A DNA stretch of 64,000 nucleotides from Acidobacteriota bacterium (GCA_021780075.1 JAJXZL010000028.1:62001-126000), one strand, 5' to 3'; positions 1 through 9,471 are shown, counted from the stretch's first letter. Notes: generated by a model not told the origin, from the sequence alone. Numbers and translations are program-made.

Positions 1-429
1 GAATGCGCCCATTGTCCTGCATGCGGCGATGTCTTCCTGATACATGGCGTGCGCCTCGGCGAGGATTTTCTCCTGCACCTGGGCGAGGGTCGCGTCGGAG
101 GCCAGCAGATCCGCGAAGAGCTTCTTCATGCGGTCAATGGCCCAGAAGAGATTGACGGCAGTGGGGCGGGTTCCCGCGAGGCGGGCGCAGATCTTCTCGA
201 ACTCGGGCGCGAACTCCTGCGGCGTGGCCGCCGTGGTGCGCAAAGCGCCCAGGGCAATGCCGTACGCGGCAGAGACGCCGATGGCCGGCGCGCCGCGCAC
301 AACCATGGTGACAATGACGTCGGCCACCTGTTCGTAGGTTGTGGCGAGCACGTAGCTCTCTTCGAGGGGGAGCTTGGTCTGATCGATAAAGCGGACGCCT
401 TCAGGGGTCCAGGCGAGAGTGGGAATCAT
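1..429 (-). CDS. mtnA: S-methyl-5-thioribose-1-phosphate isomerase, N-terminal part (cut by window edge)
   Basis: Reading the minus strand from the ATG at 429 gives 143 uninterrupted codons that run off the left edge. The protein begins MIPTLAWTPEGVRFIDQTKL and contains VRGAPAIGVSAAYGIAL and RPTAVNLFWAIDRM, which are hallmark blocks of MtnA. The family isomerises methylthioribose-1-phosphate to methylthioribulose-1-phosphate in the cytosolic methionine salvage pathway. Only the N-terminal 40 percent or so is present, so the catalytic Cys and Asp further downstream cannot be checked. It is divergent from the SSS symporter at 578, with a 148-bp intergenic region. An eIF2B-alpha-like paralogue is the main alternative, but the N-terminal blocks favour MtnA. 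Confidence 0.9.
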   Translation of the reverse strand, partial: MIPTLAWTPEGVRFIDQTKLPLEESYVLATTYEQVADVIVTMVVRGAPAIGVSAAYGIALGALRTTAATPQEFAPEFEKICARLAGTRPTAVNLFWAIDRMKKLFADLLASDATLAQVQEKILAEAHAMYQEDIAACRTMGAF

Positions 430-577
430 GTATCCCCAGTGTAAACTGCCTGAGATGCGCGGCAACGGCGGCTGATGAAAACCTTTACAATTTCTGCTGG
501 ACGCTCCTCCGTCCGCATGCGTAAAGTGGTTTTCGTACGGCAAAGGTTTACATGGAAAGCGCAGTTAAGGAGCAGTT

Positions 578-2398
578 TTGAAACTCACCCTCGTCGATTG
601 GCTGATCATGCTGCTGTACTTCGTGTTTGTGCTGGGCATCGGCTTTGCCCTGAAGCGCTACATGAAGACGAGCAAGGACTTTTTCCAGGCAGGCCGCGCG
701 CTGCCCGCGTGGATCTGCGGACTGGCCTTCATCAGCGCCAACCTCGGCGCGCAGGAAGTAATCGGCATGGGCGCTTCCGGCGCCAAATACGGCCTTGAGA
801 CGGCGCATTTCTACGGCATCGGCGCCATTCCGGCGATGATCTTCGTGGGTATCTTCATGATGCCGTTCTACTACGGCTCCAAGGCGCGCTCAGTGCCGGA
901 GTTTCTGCGGCTGCGCTTTGACGAGAAGACGCGCGCTCTTAATGCCTGCTCGTTTGCGGTGATGACGGTGTTCAGCTCCGGCATCTCGATGTACGCCATG
1001 GCGCGGCTGATTCAGGCGCTGCACATTTTCGATGGGCTGTTTATGGCGCTGGGCTGGCCGACGCAGGGCATCTTTACTTTTTCCATCGTGCTGTCGGCTG
1101 TGATCGTGCTGCTCTATATCTTTCTAGGCGGGCTCACCAGCGCCATTTACAACGAGGTGCTTCAGTTCTTCCTTATCATCGCCGGCTTTCTTCCGCTGGT
1201 TCTGCTGGGGCTCAAGAATATCGGCGGCTGGGGCGGACTGAAAGCCGCGCTGCCGGTGGCCTACATGCACGAGTGGAAAGGCGTGATGCACGCACACACC
1301 AATCCCATGGGAATCGAGATCATTGGTCTTGGCATGGGGCTTGGGTTTGTGCTCGGCTCTGGCTACTGGTGCACGGACTTCCTGGTGATTCAGACTGCGA
1401 TGGCATCGAAGGATATGGAGTCGGCACGCAGGGTTCCGCTGATTGCAGCGGTTCCCAAAATGTTCTTCCCGTTTCTGGTGATTCTCCCCGGCCTTCTGGC
1501 GATTGGCCTGCCAACGCCGCACACAACGACCGTCGTCCGCAATGAAGCCGGAGTGATCTATCACGACACGACCGTTGTTCCCAAGGAAGCTGAGGAGGGT
1601 CGCGGACTGGTTCCGGCCAAGATGAACCCCGTGACCGGCAAGCCCATGCTCGACGTCAACGGCAATCCGCTGCTGGACTACGACATGGCCACGCCGAATA
1701 TGCTGCTGCACTTTTTTCCCACGGGCATCCTGGGACTGGGACTTACGGCGCTGATGGCCAGCTTTATGAGCGGCATGGCGGGCAACGTCACGGCATTCAA
1801 CACCGTGTTCACCTACGATCTCTACCAGTCTTATATTCACAAGGGCGCAAGCGACCGGCATTACATGGCGGTGGGCCGATGGGCTACGGTCGGCGGCATT
1901 CTATTTTCGATTGCGACGGCGTTTGCCGCCATCAACTTCAACAACATTATGGACACGCTGCAACTGGTCTTCTCGTTTGTGAATGCGCCGTTGTTCGCGA
2001 CCTTCCTGCTGGGCATGTTCTGGAAGCGCGCCACGGGGCACGGCGCGTTTGCAGGATTGATTGCGGGCACTGCCGGAGCGATGCTGCACCACGGGCTCAC
2101 GCTGCCCATCGAGGCGCATTCCGGAATTCACGGCGGATGGATCACCGTGCTGCACAACTATCCCAGCGACATGGCGCAGAACTTCTGGGGCGCCATCTTT
2201 GCCTTCAGCATCAACTTTATCGTCACCGTGGTAGTGAGCCTGTTGACCAAGCCGCATCCTGAGTCGGAGTTGGTGGGCCTGGTCCACTCGCTCACCCCCA
2301 AGCCCTCACACGCGCATCTCCAGTGGTGGAAGCGTCCCGAGGCGCTGGCTGTTGCGATTCTGCTGGTGGCCATTGCCCTGAATATTTTCTTTGCCTGA
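578..2398 (+). CDS. Sodium:solute symporter (SSS family), probable Na+/sugar-type cotransporter
   Basis: This 606-residue polytopic inner-membrane protein has the SSS pattern: an N-terminal helix (residues 5-25), SANLGAQEVIGM near residue 50 and GGLTSAIYNEVLQFF near 185, which is the family Na+ symport region. A hydrophilic insert of about 60 residues (roughly 310-370) separates two helices and makes the protein longer than most SSS members. The start is a TTG with AAGGAG five bases upstream (567-572); no nearby ATG has a comparable ribosome binding site. The substrate cannot be read from sequence. The sugar-hydrolase neighbourhood suggests a sugar, but this is inference. A small membrane protein follows 15 bp downstream and is probably co-transcribed. 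Confidence 0.85.
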   Translation: MKLTLVDWLIMLLYFVFVLGIGFALKRYMKTSKDFFQAGRALPAWICGLAFISANLGAQEVIGMGASGAKYGLETAHFYGIGAIPAMIFVGIFMMPFYYGSKARSVPEFLRLRFDEKTRALNACSFAVMTVFSSGISMYAMARLIQALHIFDGLFMALGWPTQGIFTFSIVLSAVIVLLYIFLGGLTSAIYNEVLQFFLIIAGFLPLVLLGLKNIGGWGGLKAALPVAYMHEWKGVMHAHTNPMGIEIIGLGMGLGFVLGSGYWCTDFLVIQTAMASKDMESARRVPLIAAVPKMFFPFLVILPGLLAIGLPTPHTTTVVRNEAGVIYHDTTVVPKEAEEGRGLVPAKMNPVTGKPMLDVNGNPLLDYDMATPNMLLHFFPTGILGLGLTALMASFMSGMAGNVTAFNTVFTYDLYQSYIHKGASDRHYMAVGRWATVGGILFSIATAFAAINFNNIMDTLQLVFSFVNAPLFATFLLGMFWKRATGHGAFAGLIAGTAGAMLHHGLTLPIEAHSGIHGGWITVLHNYPSDMAQNFWGAIFAFSINFIVTVVVSLLTKPHPESELVGLVHSLTPKPSHAHLQWWKRPEALAVAILLVAIALNIFFA

Positions 2399-2413
2399 GG
2401 AGAGGTGGTTGCG

Positions 2414-2668
2414 ATGAGACTTGATTTGCGCATTCCCATGGGACTGATGTTCACGCTGACCGGCCTGGTCCTCACGCTTTTTGGCATTGCCACCAACGGC
2501 AATGCAGAACTCTACGCCCGCAGCCTTGGCATCAACGCCAATCTCTGGTGGGGGCTGGTGCTGCTGGTCTTTGGGCTTACCATGTTCCTGATGGGCCGCA
2601 GCAGCCAGAAGCAATTGGAAAAGAATCCGCCGCCACCCGAAACCGGCGAGGTGCGTCGCGGACACTGA
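2414..2668 (+). CDS. Small two-helix membrane protein downstream of the symporter
   Basis: The product has 84 residues and two hydrophobic segments (about 9-27 and 44-61), followed by a charged, proline-rich cytosolic tail. I use ATG 2414 because AGGAGAGG (2398-2405) lies 8 bases upstream; the earlier in-frame GTG at 2405 overlaps that site. The gene follows the symporter stop by 15 bp and is very likely in the same transcript. I do not recognise a characterised family. Small two-helix proteins encoded directly after SSS transporters can be accessory subunits, but there is no direct evidence for that here. Confidence 0.7.
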   Translation: MRLDLRIPMGLMFTLTGLVLTLFGIATNGNAELYARSLGINANLWWGLVLLVFGLTMFLMGRSSQKQLEKNPPPPETGEVRRGH

Positions 2669-2799
2669 AAGAAGTGGCGAATCTGTTTGCGTTGCCTGCG
2701 CCGCGCACCTGCTCAACTGGCACACTTCAAAAGCAATACTGGGCAATGCCAGAAATTGATACGGCCTTGATTCGCTGCCCGGTACACTGAGCGGTGGTG

Positions 2800-5265
2800 A
2801 TGAAGCGAAGAACGATCGAGCATTACGAGATTCTGCGCAAACTGGGCGCGGGCGGCAGCGGTGTGGTTTATCTGGCGAATGACACGCTTCTGCAGCGCCC
2901 GGTGGTGCTCAAGATTCTGCGCACGGGCCTGTTGTCAGCGCAGCAGATGCGGAGCACCGTGCTGCGCGAGGCGCGGCTGGCCTCGGCCATCGAGCATCCG
3001 AATGTCTGCGCAATCTATGAAGTGGGCGAGGTCGGCGATGAGGGCTACATCGTCATGCAGTACGTGCCCGGCCAGTCACTGGACGAACTTATTGCGGCCG
3101 GTCCGGCGCGTCCGCAACTGGTGCTTTCGGTGGGCATTCAGATTGCCGACGGCCTGCAGGCAGCGCACGCGCTGGGCATTTTTCACCGCGACCTGAAGCC
3201 GCAGAACGTGATGCTGACCGACGGCGGCCTGGTGAAGATTCTGGACTTCGGCCTGGCGCGCCGTTTGCGGCCTGAGGAGTCAGGCTTCGATCCTTCCAAG
3301 CCTGCACTGGCCAAGGACGCATCCATGGCGGCCACCTATACGGCGCGCGGCGGCACCATCCGCTACATGGCACCGGAGCAGTTCGTCACTGGCCAGTCGA
3401 GCGTGCAATCGGATGTGTGGGCGCTGGGCGTGATTCTGTATGAGCTGACCAGCGGCCGCCATCCCTTCTCGCGTCCCGACGCCGAGGATTTCCAGGCCAT
3501 TCGCGCGATTCAATTCTCCGATCCGCAGGATCTGGGCGAGATTGTCCCCGACGTTTCTGTAGAACTGAAGAGCGTGATCGCCACCTGCCTTGAGAAGAAT
3601 CCGGCATCCCGCTACACGTCAGCCGCAGAGGTGCGCGAGGCGCTCAAGACCATCATGAAAGCGCAGCAGATTGAGACGGGCATCATTCCCGGCGAGGCTG
3701 CGGCCAACCTGCCCACCACCGCGGCGGAATCGGAAAAGCGCACCACGGGTTTTCTCTCCATGCTGGCCGAGCGCTTTCGCGAGTCGGCCGCCGACCGCGC
3801 GCCGCAGAATTCACTGGTTGTGCTGCCCTTCAGCAATCTCGGTGCGACTGAGGTGGCCCCGCTCTACGGCTATGCCCTGGCGGACGCCATTGCCGCACGG
3901 CTTGCGCGCATTCAGGCACTGGTGGTGCGGCCGTCCAGCACACTGATGTCGCTGCCGATCGCGCAGATGGATCCGCTGGCCGTGGGCCAGAAGCTGCTGG
4001 TGTCGTATGTGCTGACAGGCAGCTTTGTGCGTTCTGAAACCGGGTTTGATTTGAACTGGCAACTGCTCGATGTAGCCTCGCAGAGCGTGCGTTCGGGCGG
4101 CGCTATTCAGGTGGCTTCGCTGGACCTGATCGCGGTGCAGACTGAAATTTCAAACGAGGTGTTTGCCACGCTGCACGGGCTAAGCGCCGGAGACCAGATT
4201 GACGCGCCGCGCCCCGGACCGCGCGATGCTTCGCTGCCCGGCCCGGTAAGCGAAAAGTACCTGCAGGCCCGCGCGCTGCTCAGCTCGTTCATGGTGCGCA
4301 CCGGCTCGCGCGCGGATCTGGACCGCGCGCACGCGCTCTTCCAGAGCGTTGTCGAAACCGATCCGGAGTTTCCAGCCGGATGGAGCGGGCTGGGCATTGC
4401 CGAACTGCAATACGTGCGCCACGGCTTCAGCGGGCAGATTCACGTGATGCTTGCGCGGCGTGCCTTCGACAACGCTCTCAAGCTTGATCCCGCATCCACC
4501 GAGGCCAACCTCTATCGCATTTACATGCTGCTCTCGCGCGGCGAAAAGGAGTCTGCGCGGCACGGCATTGCGAACCTGTTGGCATCGGCCGCCAACGACT
4601 GGAACGTGCACATGGTGGCGGGCCTCGCTCTGCGCGGCGACGGCATGTATGACGAGGCGTTGAGCCAGTTCAGTCGCGCGCTCAAATTGAACCCCGCCAA
4701 TGCAGCCATTCTCTACAACCACCGCGCGCGTGTGTATCACTATCAAAATCAGATTGAGCTGGCCGGTGACGAACTCGAAAAGGGTCTGGCGCTGGAGCCG
4801 CGGCATCCGCTGCTGCGCACCTCAGCGGGTTATCAGCAGATGCGCATGGGCAACCTGCGCGAGGCCATTGACATTCTGGAAGGCGTTGTCCGCGACGACG
4901 AGTCGCTGCGCATTGCCGTGCCCACGCTGGCGCTGTGTTACGTGCAGGCTGGCCAGCGGGAGCGCGCTGCCGCGCTGCTCAAGGACGACACGCTGGCCGC
5001 CGCCGAGGCCGACAGCGAAATGGCGTACCGGCTGGCCACGTACTTTGCTGTCGAAGGCGACTCCAGCGAAGCGCTGCATTGGCTGCGCCGCGCAATTTAT
5101 CTGGGCAATGAGAACTATCCGTGGTTCCAGAAGAACCCGGCATGGAACAACTTGCGCACGAATGCCGACTTCGGACGCATTCTTGAAGATTTGAAGAAGA
5201 GCTTCCGCAAGAATCAGCGGACGTGGAAGCGGCTGCTGGAACAGGTGCCACCGGACGGGGATTAG
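2800..5265 (+). CDS. Serine/threonine protein kinase with FlgO/TolB-like linker domain and TPR repeats
   Basis: This 821-residue protein starts with a complete Hanks-type kinase domain (residues 8-285): glycine loop GAGGSG at 16-21, catalytic Lys38, HRDLKPQN at 129-136, DFG at 149-151 and an activation loop ending in APEQ at 191-194. Near residue 340 comes an LVVLPFSNLG segment, as found in TolB/FlgO-like domains of signalling proteins that precede TPRs. The last 300 residues or so are TPR-like helical repeats. I see no transmembrane helix, so it should be cytosolic, unlike PknB-type receptors. ATG 2800 is preferred over the in-frame GTGs at 2794 and 2797. The substrate is unknown. It converges on the GH3 gene across a strong hairpin. 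Confidence 0.93.
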   Translation: MKRRTIEHYEILRKLGAGGSGVVYLANDTLLQRPVVLKILRTGLLSAQQMRSTVLREARLASAIEHPNVCAIYEVGEVGDEGYIVMQYVPGQSLDELIAAGPARPQLVLSVGIQIADGLQAAHALGIFHRDLKPQNVMLTDGGLVKILDFGLARRLRPEESGFDPSKPALAKDASMAATYTARGGTIRYMAPEQFVTGQSSVQSDVWALGVILYELTSGRHPFSRPDAEDFQAIRAIQFSDPQDLGEIVPDVSVELKSVIATCLEKNPASRYTSAAEVREALKTIMKAQQIETGIIPGEAAANLPTTAAESEKRTTGFLSMLAERFRESAADRAPQNSLVVLPFSNLGATEVAPLYGYALADAIAARLARIQALVVRPSSTLMSLPIAQMDPLAVGQKLLVSYVLTGSFVRSETGFDLNWQLLDVASQSVRSGGAIQVASLDLIAVQTEISNEVFATLHGLSAGDQIDAPRPGPRDASLPGPVSEKYLQARALLSSFMVRTGSRADLDRAHALFQSVVETDPEFPAGWSGLGIAELQYVRHGFSGQIHVMLARRAFDNALKLDPASTEANLYRIYMLLSRGEKESARHGIANLLASAANDWNVHMVAGLALRGDGMYDEALSQFSRALKLNPANAAILYNHRARVYHYQNQIELAGDELEKGLALEPRHPLLRTSAGYQQMRMGNLREAIDILEGVVRDDESLRIAVPTLALCYVQAGQRERAAALLKDDTLAAAEADSEMAYRLATYFAVEGDSSEALHWLRRAIYLGNENYPWFQKNPAWNNLRTNADFGRILEDLKKSFRKNQRTWKRLLEQVPPDGD

Positions 5266-5282
5266 CGCGTTTGCCGATTGAT

Positions 5283-5328
5283 GATGAAGGGCCGCGGGCT
5301 CTCTTGCTCAGCCCGCGGCCCCTTCATC
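5283..5328. terminator. Bidirectional terminator hairpin between kinase and GH3 genes
   Basis: The arms 5283-5300 and 5310-5328 pair as an 18-bp stem with one bulged base and a 9-nt loop. The core is GGGCCGCGGGCT paired with AGCCCGCGGCCC. It lies between two convergent stop codons, as expected for a shared terminator. Confidence 0.85.
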
Positions 5329-5347
5329 GAAGCGTTTCAAGTCACCT

Positions 5348-7600
5348 CTACTTCAGGCTGATTGTTGCCTTCAGCGGCAGTTCTTGCGACGAGCCGCCTA
5401 TCATGATGGTGTAGTCGCCCGGAAGCAGCGTCCATCCATCCTTTGCTTCGTCAAAGATCGACAGATACTTGGGATCGATTTCAACCGTCACTGTTTTCTT
5501 TTCCCTGGCATCGAGCTTCACCTTGCTGAAGCCAACCAGCCGCTTGGGCGGCTCCTGTGCGGCGGCTGGCAGCGATGCGTAGACTTCCGCGATCTCCGCT
5601 CCGGCGCGTGCTCCGGTGTTGGCAAGCGTAAATGTCACCTTCACAGTCTGCCCCGGAGTTACCTGCAGTGCCGAGTATTTGTAACTCGTATACGACAGGC
5701 CAAAGCCGAAGGGGAACAGCACGGGCTTTTTCTCCGCGTCGTACCACTTATAGCCAACCTTCACGCCTTCGTCGTAGGTAACCTGAAACGGCGGGAGGCC
5801 CTTGGCCCACTGATCGGGCGATGCCGGGCTGGCGAAGTGCTCCGATTCCGGCGGTGGCATGGTGATGGTGGGATGCGGCAGGTCAGCCTCGCTCAGTGGA
5901 AACGTGTTCGGCAATTTGCCGCTTGGGTTCACCGTGCCAAACAGGACATTGCCGACGGCGTTTGCGCCGTCGCTGCCGCCATACCAAGCTTCGAGGATGG
6001 CAGCCGGCGCTTTGACCCACGGCATGGTCACGGGGCTGCCGGTCTCCAGCACTACGATGGTGTGCGGATTGGCCGCTGCGACCGCCGCGATCACATTGTC
6101 CTGATGATGGGGCAGGGAAAGATCAGGCAGGTCCTCTCCCTCGCTTTCCCACACATACGCAAACACAATTGCCACATCCGCGCCCTTTGCTGCAGCAGCC
6201 GCCGAGGCTGGGTCAGTGCCTGGGTCGTATTTGACTTGCGCCTGCGGGGCGCGCGCTTGAATTGCCTTCAGGGGCGAGGTGGGAAACCATATCTCCTCCT
6301 GCCAGTGGGTGGCACCCTTACCCGGAGGCATGATTGCGTTTCCGCCGATGGGATCCACCTGCGCCGAACCGCCGCCGGAGATCATGCCCACATCAGAGTG
6401 CGATCCGATGACCGCAATGGTGTGCAGCTTTGCGGCATTCAGGGGCAAAGTGGCGCGCTCGTTTTTGAGCAGGACAATGCCGCTCTCCTCGATCTTGCGC
6501 GCGATTTCCATTCCCGCAAAGGGATCGACAACGCTGCGCTGGCGAGGATAATCGATGACGCCGGCGGCAAACATGGACCGTAAAATGCGCCGCACGTGGT
6601 CGTCTAACTCTGTCATCGGAATCTTGCCTGACTGCACGGCGGCCTTGAACGGCGCGCCATAAAAGAAGTTGCCGGGTTCCTCGTTATCCAGTCCCGCGGC
6701 CGAGGCTTTTTCAGTGCTATGCGTTCCGCCCCAGTCAGAGATGACGAAACCTGGAAACTTCCAGTCCTTCTTCAGGACTTCATTCAGCAGATTGTTGTTT
6801 TCGCAGGAAAAATCGCCGTTGACGCGGTTATAGGAGCACATGACCGCCGCCGGATGGCCTTGCGCAACGCCGATCTCAAACGCCAGCAGGTCGCTCTCGC
6901 GCGCTGCTCGCTTTGAAATATTCACGTTCACGGAGGTGCGTCCGCTCTCCTGATCGTTGAACGCGTAGTGCTTGATGTCGCCGATAACATGCGCCGACTG
7001 CGTGCCTTCGATGAGCCGGCCCACCAGGGTTCCAGCCAGCACGGGGTCTTCGCCGAGATACTCAAAGGTGCGCCCGTTGCGCGGTTCCCGAGTAATGTCG
7101 ACGCCACCGCCGAGCGACATGTTGAAGCCTTGTGCGCGCAGCTCGCGCCCGATCAGCGCGCCGTACTCGAATGCGGCATCGGTGTCCCAGCTTGCCGCTG
7201 CTGCAACGTTGGCCGGCAGGGCAGTGGAGTAGCGCCCATTCACGCCGCTGGACCGGACGCCGTAGGCCGCGTCACTCATGTCAATGCCCGGAATCCCCAG
7301 GCGCGGCACGCCCGCGGAATAACCGACACCGCGGTTCGACAGCGCATTTTCAGGAGTCAGCGGGTCGTCTGTCGGCATGCCCACGCCGTGAATCATGGCG
7401 ATTTTCTCGTCCAGCGTCATCTCTTTCAGCACCAGGGCGGCGCGCTGATCGGGCGAGAGATTTGCCTTCATCCACGGGTACGCGGGCGCGGGAGGTTGAT
7501 GCCGTGGCCGCTGTGCCATTCCTGCGCTGGCCATGCTTGCAAGACAAAGAAGCACCAGCACCGAGACTCCGATCCCAGCGCGACGCGGGATATATTTCAT
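5348..7600 (-). CDS. bglX: Glycoside hydrolase family 3 beta-glucosidase/xylosidase, secreted
   Basis: The 750-residue protein has a signal peptide (hydrophobic stretch 8-27) and a GH3 catalytic domain. VISDWGG places the nucleophile at Asp289, and IKHYAFND at 209-216 holds the conserved Lys-His pair. The second alpha/beta sandwich domain follows (about 370-620) with VFAYVWESEGEDL, and a fibronectin-III-like C-terminal domain occupies roughly 655-745. Family members release terminal beta-linked glucose or xylose from oligosaccharides in the periplasm. Specificity is not certain, so the bglX symbol is tentative. A palindrome of the LacI-operator type lies just upstream of the start (7615-7628), suggesting sugar-responsive repression. 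Confidence 0.92.
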   Translation of the reverse strand: MKYIPRRAGIGVSVLVLLCLASMASAGMAQRPRHQPPAPAYPWMKANLSPDQRAALVLKEMTLDEKIAMIHGVGMPTDDPLTPENALSNRGVGYSAGVPRLGIPGIDMSDAAYGVRSSGVNGRYSTALPANVAAAASWDTDAAFEYGALIGRELRAQGFNMSLGGGVDITREPRNGRTFEYLGEDPVLAGTLVGRLIEGTQSAHVIGDIKHYAFNDQESGRTSVNVNISKRAARESDLLAFEIGVAQGHPAAVMCSYNRVNGDFSCENNNLLNEVLKKDWKFPGFVISDWGGTHSTEKASAAGLDNEEPGNFFYGAPFKAAVQSGKIPMTELDDHVRRILRSMFAAGVIDYPRQRSVVDPFAGMEIARKIEESGIVLLKNERATLPLNAAKLHTIAVIGSHSDVGMISGGGSAQVDPIGGNAIMPPGKGATHWQEEIWFPTSPLKAIQARAPQAQVKYDPGTDPASAAAAAKGADVAIVFAYVWESEGEDLPDLSLPHHQDNVIAAVAAANPHTIVVLETGSPVTMPWVKAPAAILEAWYGGSDGANAVGNVLFGTVNPSGKLPNTFPLSEADLPHPTITMPPPESEHFASPASPDQWAKGLPPFQVTYDEGVKVGYKWYDAEKKPVLFPFGFGLSYTSYKYSALQVTPGQTVKVTFTLANTGARAGAEIAEVYASLPAAAQEPPKRLVGFSKVKLDAREKKTVTVEIDPKYLSIFDEAKDGWTLLPGDYTIMIGGSSQELPLKATISLK

Positions 7601-7614
7601 GGATCCCCCCTATG

Positions 7615-7628
7615 ACAAACGATTGTCT
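7615..7628. promoter_or_regulatory. Candidate LacI-family operator upstream of the GH3 gene
   Basis: GACAAACGATTGTC has dyad symmetry (GACAA-N4-TTGTC) and contains the AANCGNTT core common to LacI/GalR-family operators. It sits 15 bp upstream of the GH3 ATG, where bound repressor would block transcription or early elongation. No LacI-type regulator is encoded in the window, so the link is inferred. Confidence 0.45.
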
Positions 7629-7663
7629 AGAACGCTCCAATAGTATCAAGCCATCAGGCAAGG

Positions 7664-7703
7664 CTGCACGGCCGGGGGGGTAAATTGCGTTCCGGCCGTG
7701 CAG
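7664..7703 (-). terminator. Hairpin terminator after the malic enzyme gene
   Basis: A perfect 12-bp stem, CTGCACGGCCGG (7664-7675) with CCGGCCGTGCAG (7692-7703), begins 8 bp past the malic enzyme stop codon on the minus strand. There is no long U tract; the sequence beyond it is mixed. Confidence 0.7.
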
Positions 7704-7710
7704 GGAGGTT

Positions 7711-9423
7711 CTAGCGGATGCGCTCGTATGGCAGGTAAACGGGATCCCACACATAGTCAAGGAGCATTTGCCGGAGGGTAGCCTCATTTGCTCCTTCCGC
7801 CACGCCATCGGCAATGGCCTGTTTGCCCACTGCTTCGGCGACGACCAGACTCACCTTGCGTGAATCGGCGATGGGCGGCAGCAGCGGCGCACTCTTGTCC
7901 TTGCGCGAAGGCGACAACTGCGCCAGGGCTTTTGCGGCGGCCATGATCATTGCGTTGGTCACGCGCCGCGCACGGCTCACCAGGATGCCCAGTGCAAGTC
8001 CTGGAAAGATATAGGAGTTATTGACCTGCGAGATGGGAATCAGTTTGCCGCCGAACTCAACGGGAGCAAAGGGGCTGCCGGTTCCAATCAGCGCACGGCC
8101 CTCAGTCCAGCGCAACAGGTCGGACGGCACGGCTTCGGACTTCGATGTGGGGTTGGAAAGCGGGAAGATGATGGGACGCGGCGTGTGGCTGGCCACTTCG
8201 CGCACAATATCCTCAGTGAATGTACCGGCCTGCGCCGAGACGCCCACCAGCACGGTCACTTTGGCGTTGCGCACCACATCGAGCAGAGAGATATCTTCTC
8301 CGCCGGAGAGTTTCCAGTGTGCCACGTCGGCTCTCTTGCGCATCAGCGGCTTCTGCTCTGAACGAATTCCCCTGCCTCCCTCGATGAGCAAGCCGTAGCG
8401 GTTGAAGGCATAGATGCGGCCGCGTGCCTCCTCTTCGCTCAGGCCTTCCTCCCGCATGGCGGTGATGAGCAGGTCAATGATGCCGATGCCCGCTGAGCCA
8501 GAGCCGAACATGGCGATGGTCTGCTCCTTCAGCGGAATGCCTGTTGCATTGATGGCGGCCAGCAGGGTTGCGGTCGTTACAGCCGCGGTTCCCTGGATGT
8601 CGTCGTTGAAGGTACAGAGGCGATCGCGGTAACGGTCAAGCAGTTGCAGGGCATTGGTGCCGGCAAAGTCTTCCCATTGCAGCAGGATGTGTGGCCAGCG
8701 GCGCTGGACGGCAGCAACGAACTCCTCCACGAAATTGCTGTACTCTTCTCCGCGGACCCGCTTGTGCTGCCAGCCGATATAGATCGGGTCATTGAGCAGT
8801 TCTTCGTTGTCCGTACCAACATCGAGCAGTATGGGCAGACAATCCTCCGGCGGGATACCGCCGAGCGCCGTGTAGAGCGCCATTTTGCCGATGGGGATGC
8901 CCATGCCGCCCGCGCCCTGGTCGCCCAGGCCCAGAATGCGTTCGCCGTCACTGACAACGATGCAGCGCACATTGTCATAGCGTGGGTCGGAGAGTATCTG
9001 CTGAATGCGGTGCTTATTGGGATAGCTGATGAACAATCCGCGCGACCGGCGCCAGATTTCGCTGAAGCGCTGGCAGCCCTCGCCGACGGCGGGCGTATAG
9101 ACAATGGGCAGCATTTCTTCGATGTGGTGCGCGATGAGCGAGTAGAAGAGTGTCTCATTTGTGTCCTGGAGATCACGCATGAAACTGTACTTGGCAAAGG
9201 CTGTCGGGTGACTGTCAAAGTCCCGCTTGCGGCGTTTGCACTGCTCTTCGAGCGATCCAATGTGAGGTGGCAGCAGCCCATGCAACGCAAAGGAGTCGCG
9301 TTCTGCTTCAGGAAAAGCTGTTCCCTTGTTGAGCCGTGGATTCAGAAGCAGTTCGTACCCCGAAAGCGAGACACGAACTACGGTTTGTTGGGTTGGTGTG
9401 TTTGTTGCGGATTGCGTAGACAC
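7711..9423 (-). CDS. maeA: NAD(P)-dependent malic enzyme (oxaloacetate-decarboxylating)
   Basis: The 570-residue length matches large-form malic enzymes. Signature blocks include LPIVYTPAVGEGC, the GERILGLGDQGAGGMGI segment, LLDVGTDNE, and FAGTNALQLLDRYRD with FNDDIQGTAAV for metal binding. FGSGSAGIGI is the nucleotide-binding glycine loop. The enzyme oxidatively decarboxylates malate to pyruvate in the cytosol and links the TCA cycle to pyruvate and NAD(P)H supply. NAD versus NADP preference cannot be read safely, so the symbol is tentative. It is monocistronic: a terminator follows it, and GH42 lies 48 bp upstream on the same strand. Confidence 0.95.
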   Translation of the reverse strand: MSTQSATNTPTQQTVVRVSLSGYELLLNPRLNKGTAFPEAERDSFALHGLLPPHIGSLEEQCKRRKRDFDSHPTAFAKYSFMRDLQDTNETLFYSLIAHHIEEMLPIVYTPAVGEGCQRFSEIWRRSRGLFISYPNKHRIQQILSDPRYDNVRCIVVSDGERILGLGDQGAGGMGIPIGKMALYTALGGIPPEDCLPILLDVGTDNEELLNDPIYIGWQHKRVRGEEYSNFVEEFVAAVQRRWPHILLQWEDFAGTNALQLLDRYRDRLCTFNDDIQGTAAVTTATLLAAINATGIPLKEQTIAMFGSGSAGIGIIDLLITAMREEGLSEEEARGRIYAFNRYGLLIEGGRGIRSEQKPLMRKRADVAHWKLSGGEDISLLDVVRNAKVTVLVGVSAQAGTFTEDIVREVASHTPRPIIFPLSNPTSKSEAVPSDLLRWTEGRALIGTGSPFAPVEFGGKLIPISQVNNSYIFPGLALGILVSRARRVTNAMIMAAAKALAQLSPSRKDKSAPLLPPIADSRKVSLVVAEAVGKQAIADGVAEGANEATLRQMLLDYVWDPVYLPYERIR

Positions 9424-9471
9424 TGCGGTCTTCTCCTTGTAGTCGACACTCTCCAGGGAAGAAACTCCATT

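Noticed and set aside
479..551. AAACCTTT/AAAGGTTT inverted repeat upstream of the SSS symporter as an operator
   Set aside because: The arms are 8 bp, about 55 bases apart and not part of a known operator pattern, so chance is likely.
1124..1861. 245-codon minus-strand frame inside the SSS symporter
   Set aside because: It is a shadow of the symporter gene: high-GC third-position bias opens long antisense frames, and the product is His/Arg-rich without family features.
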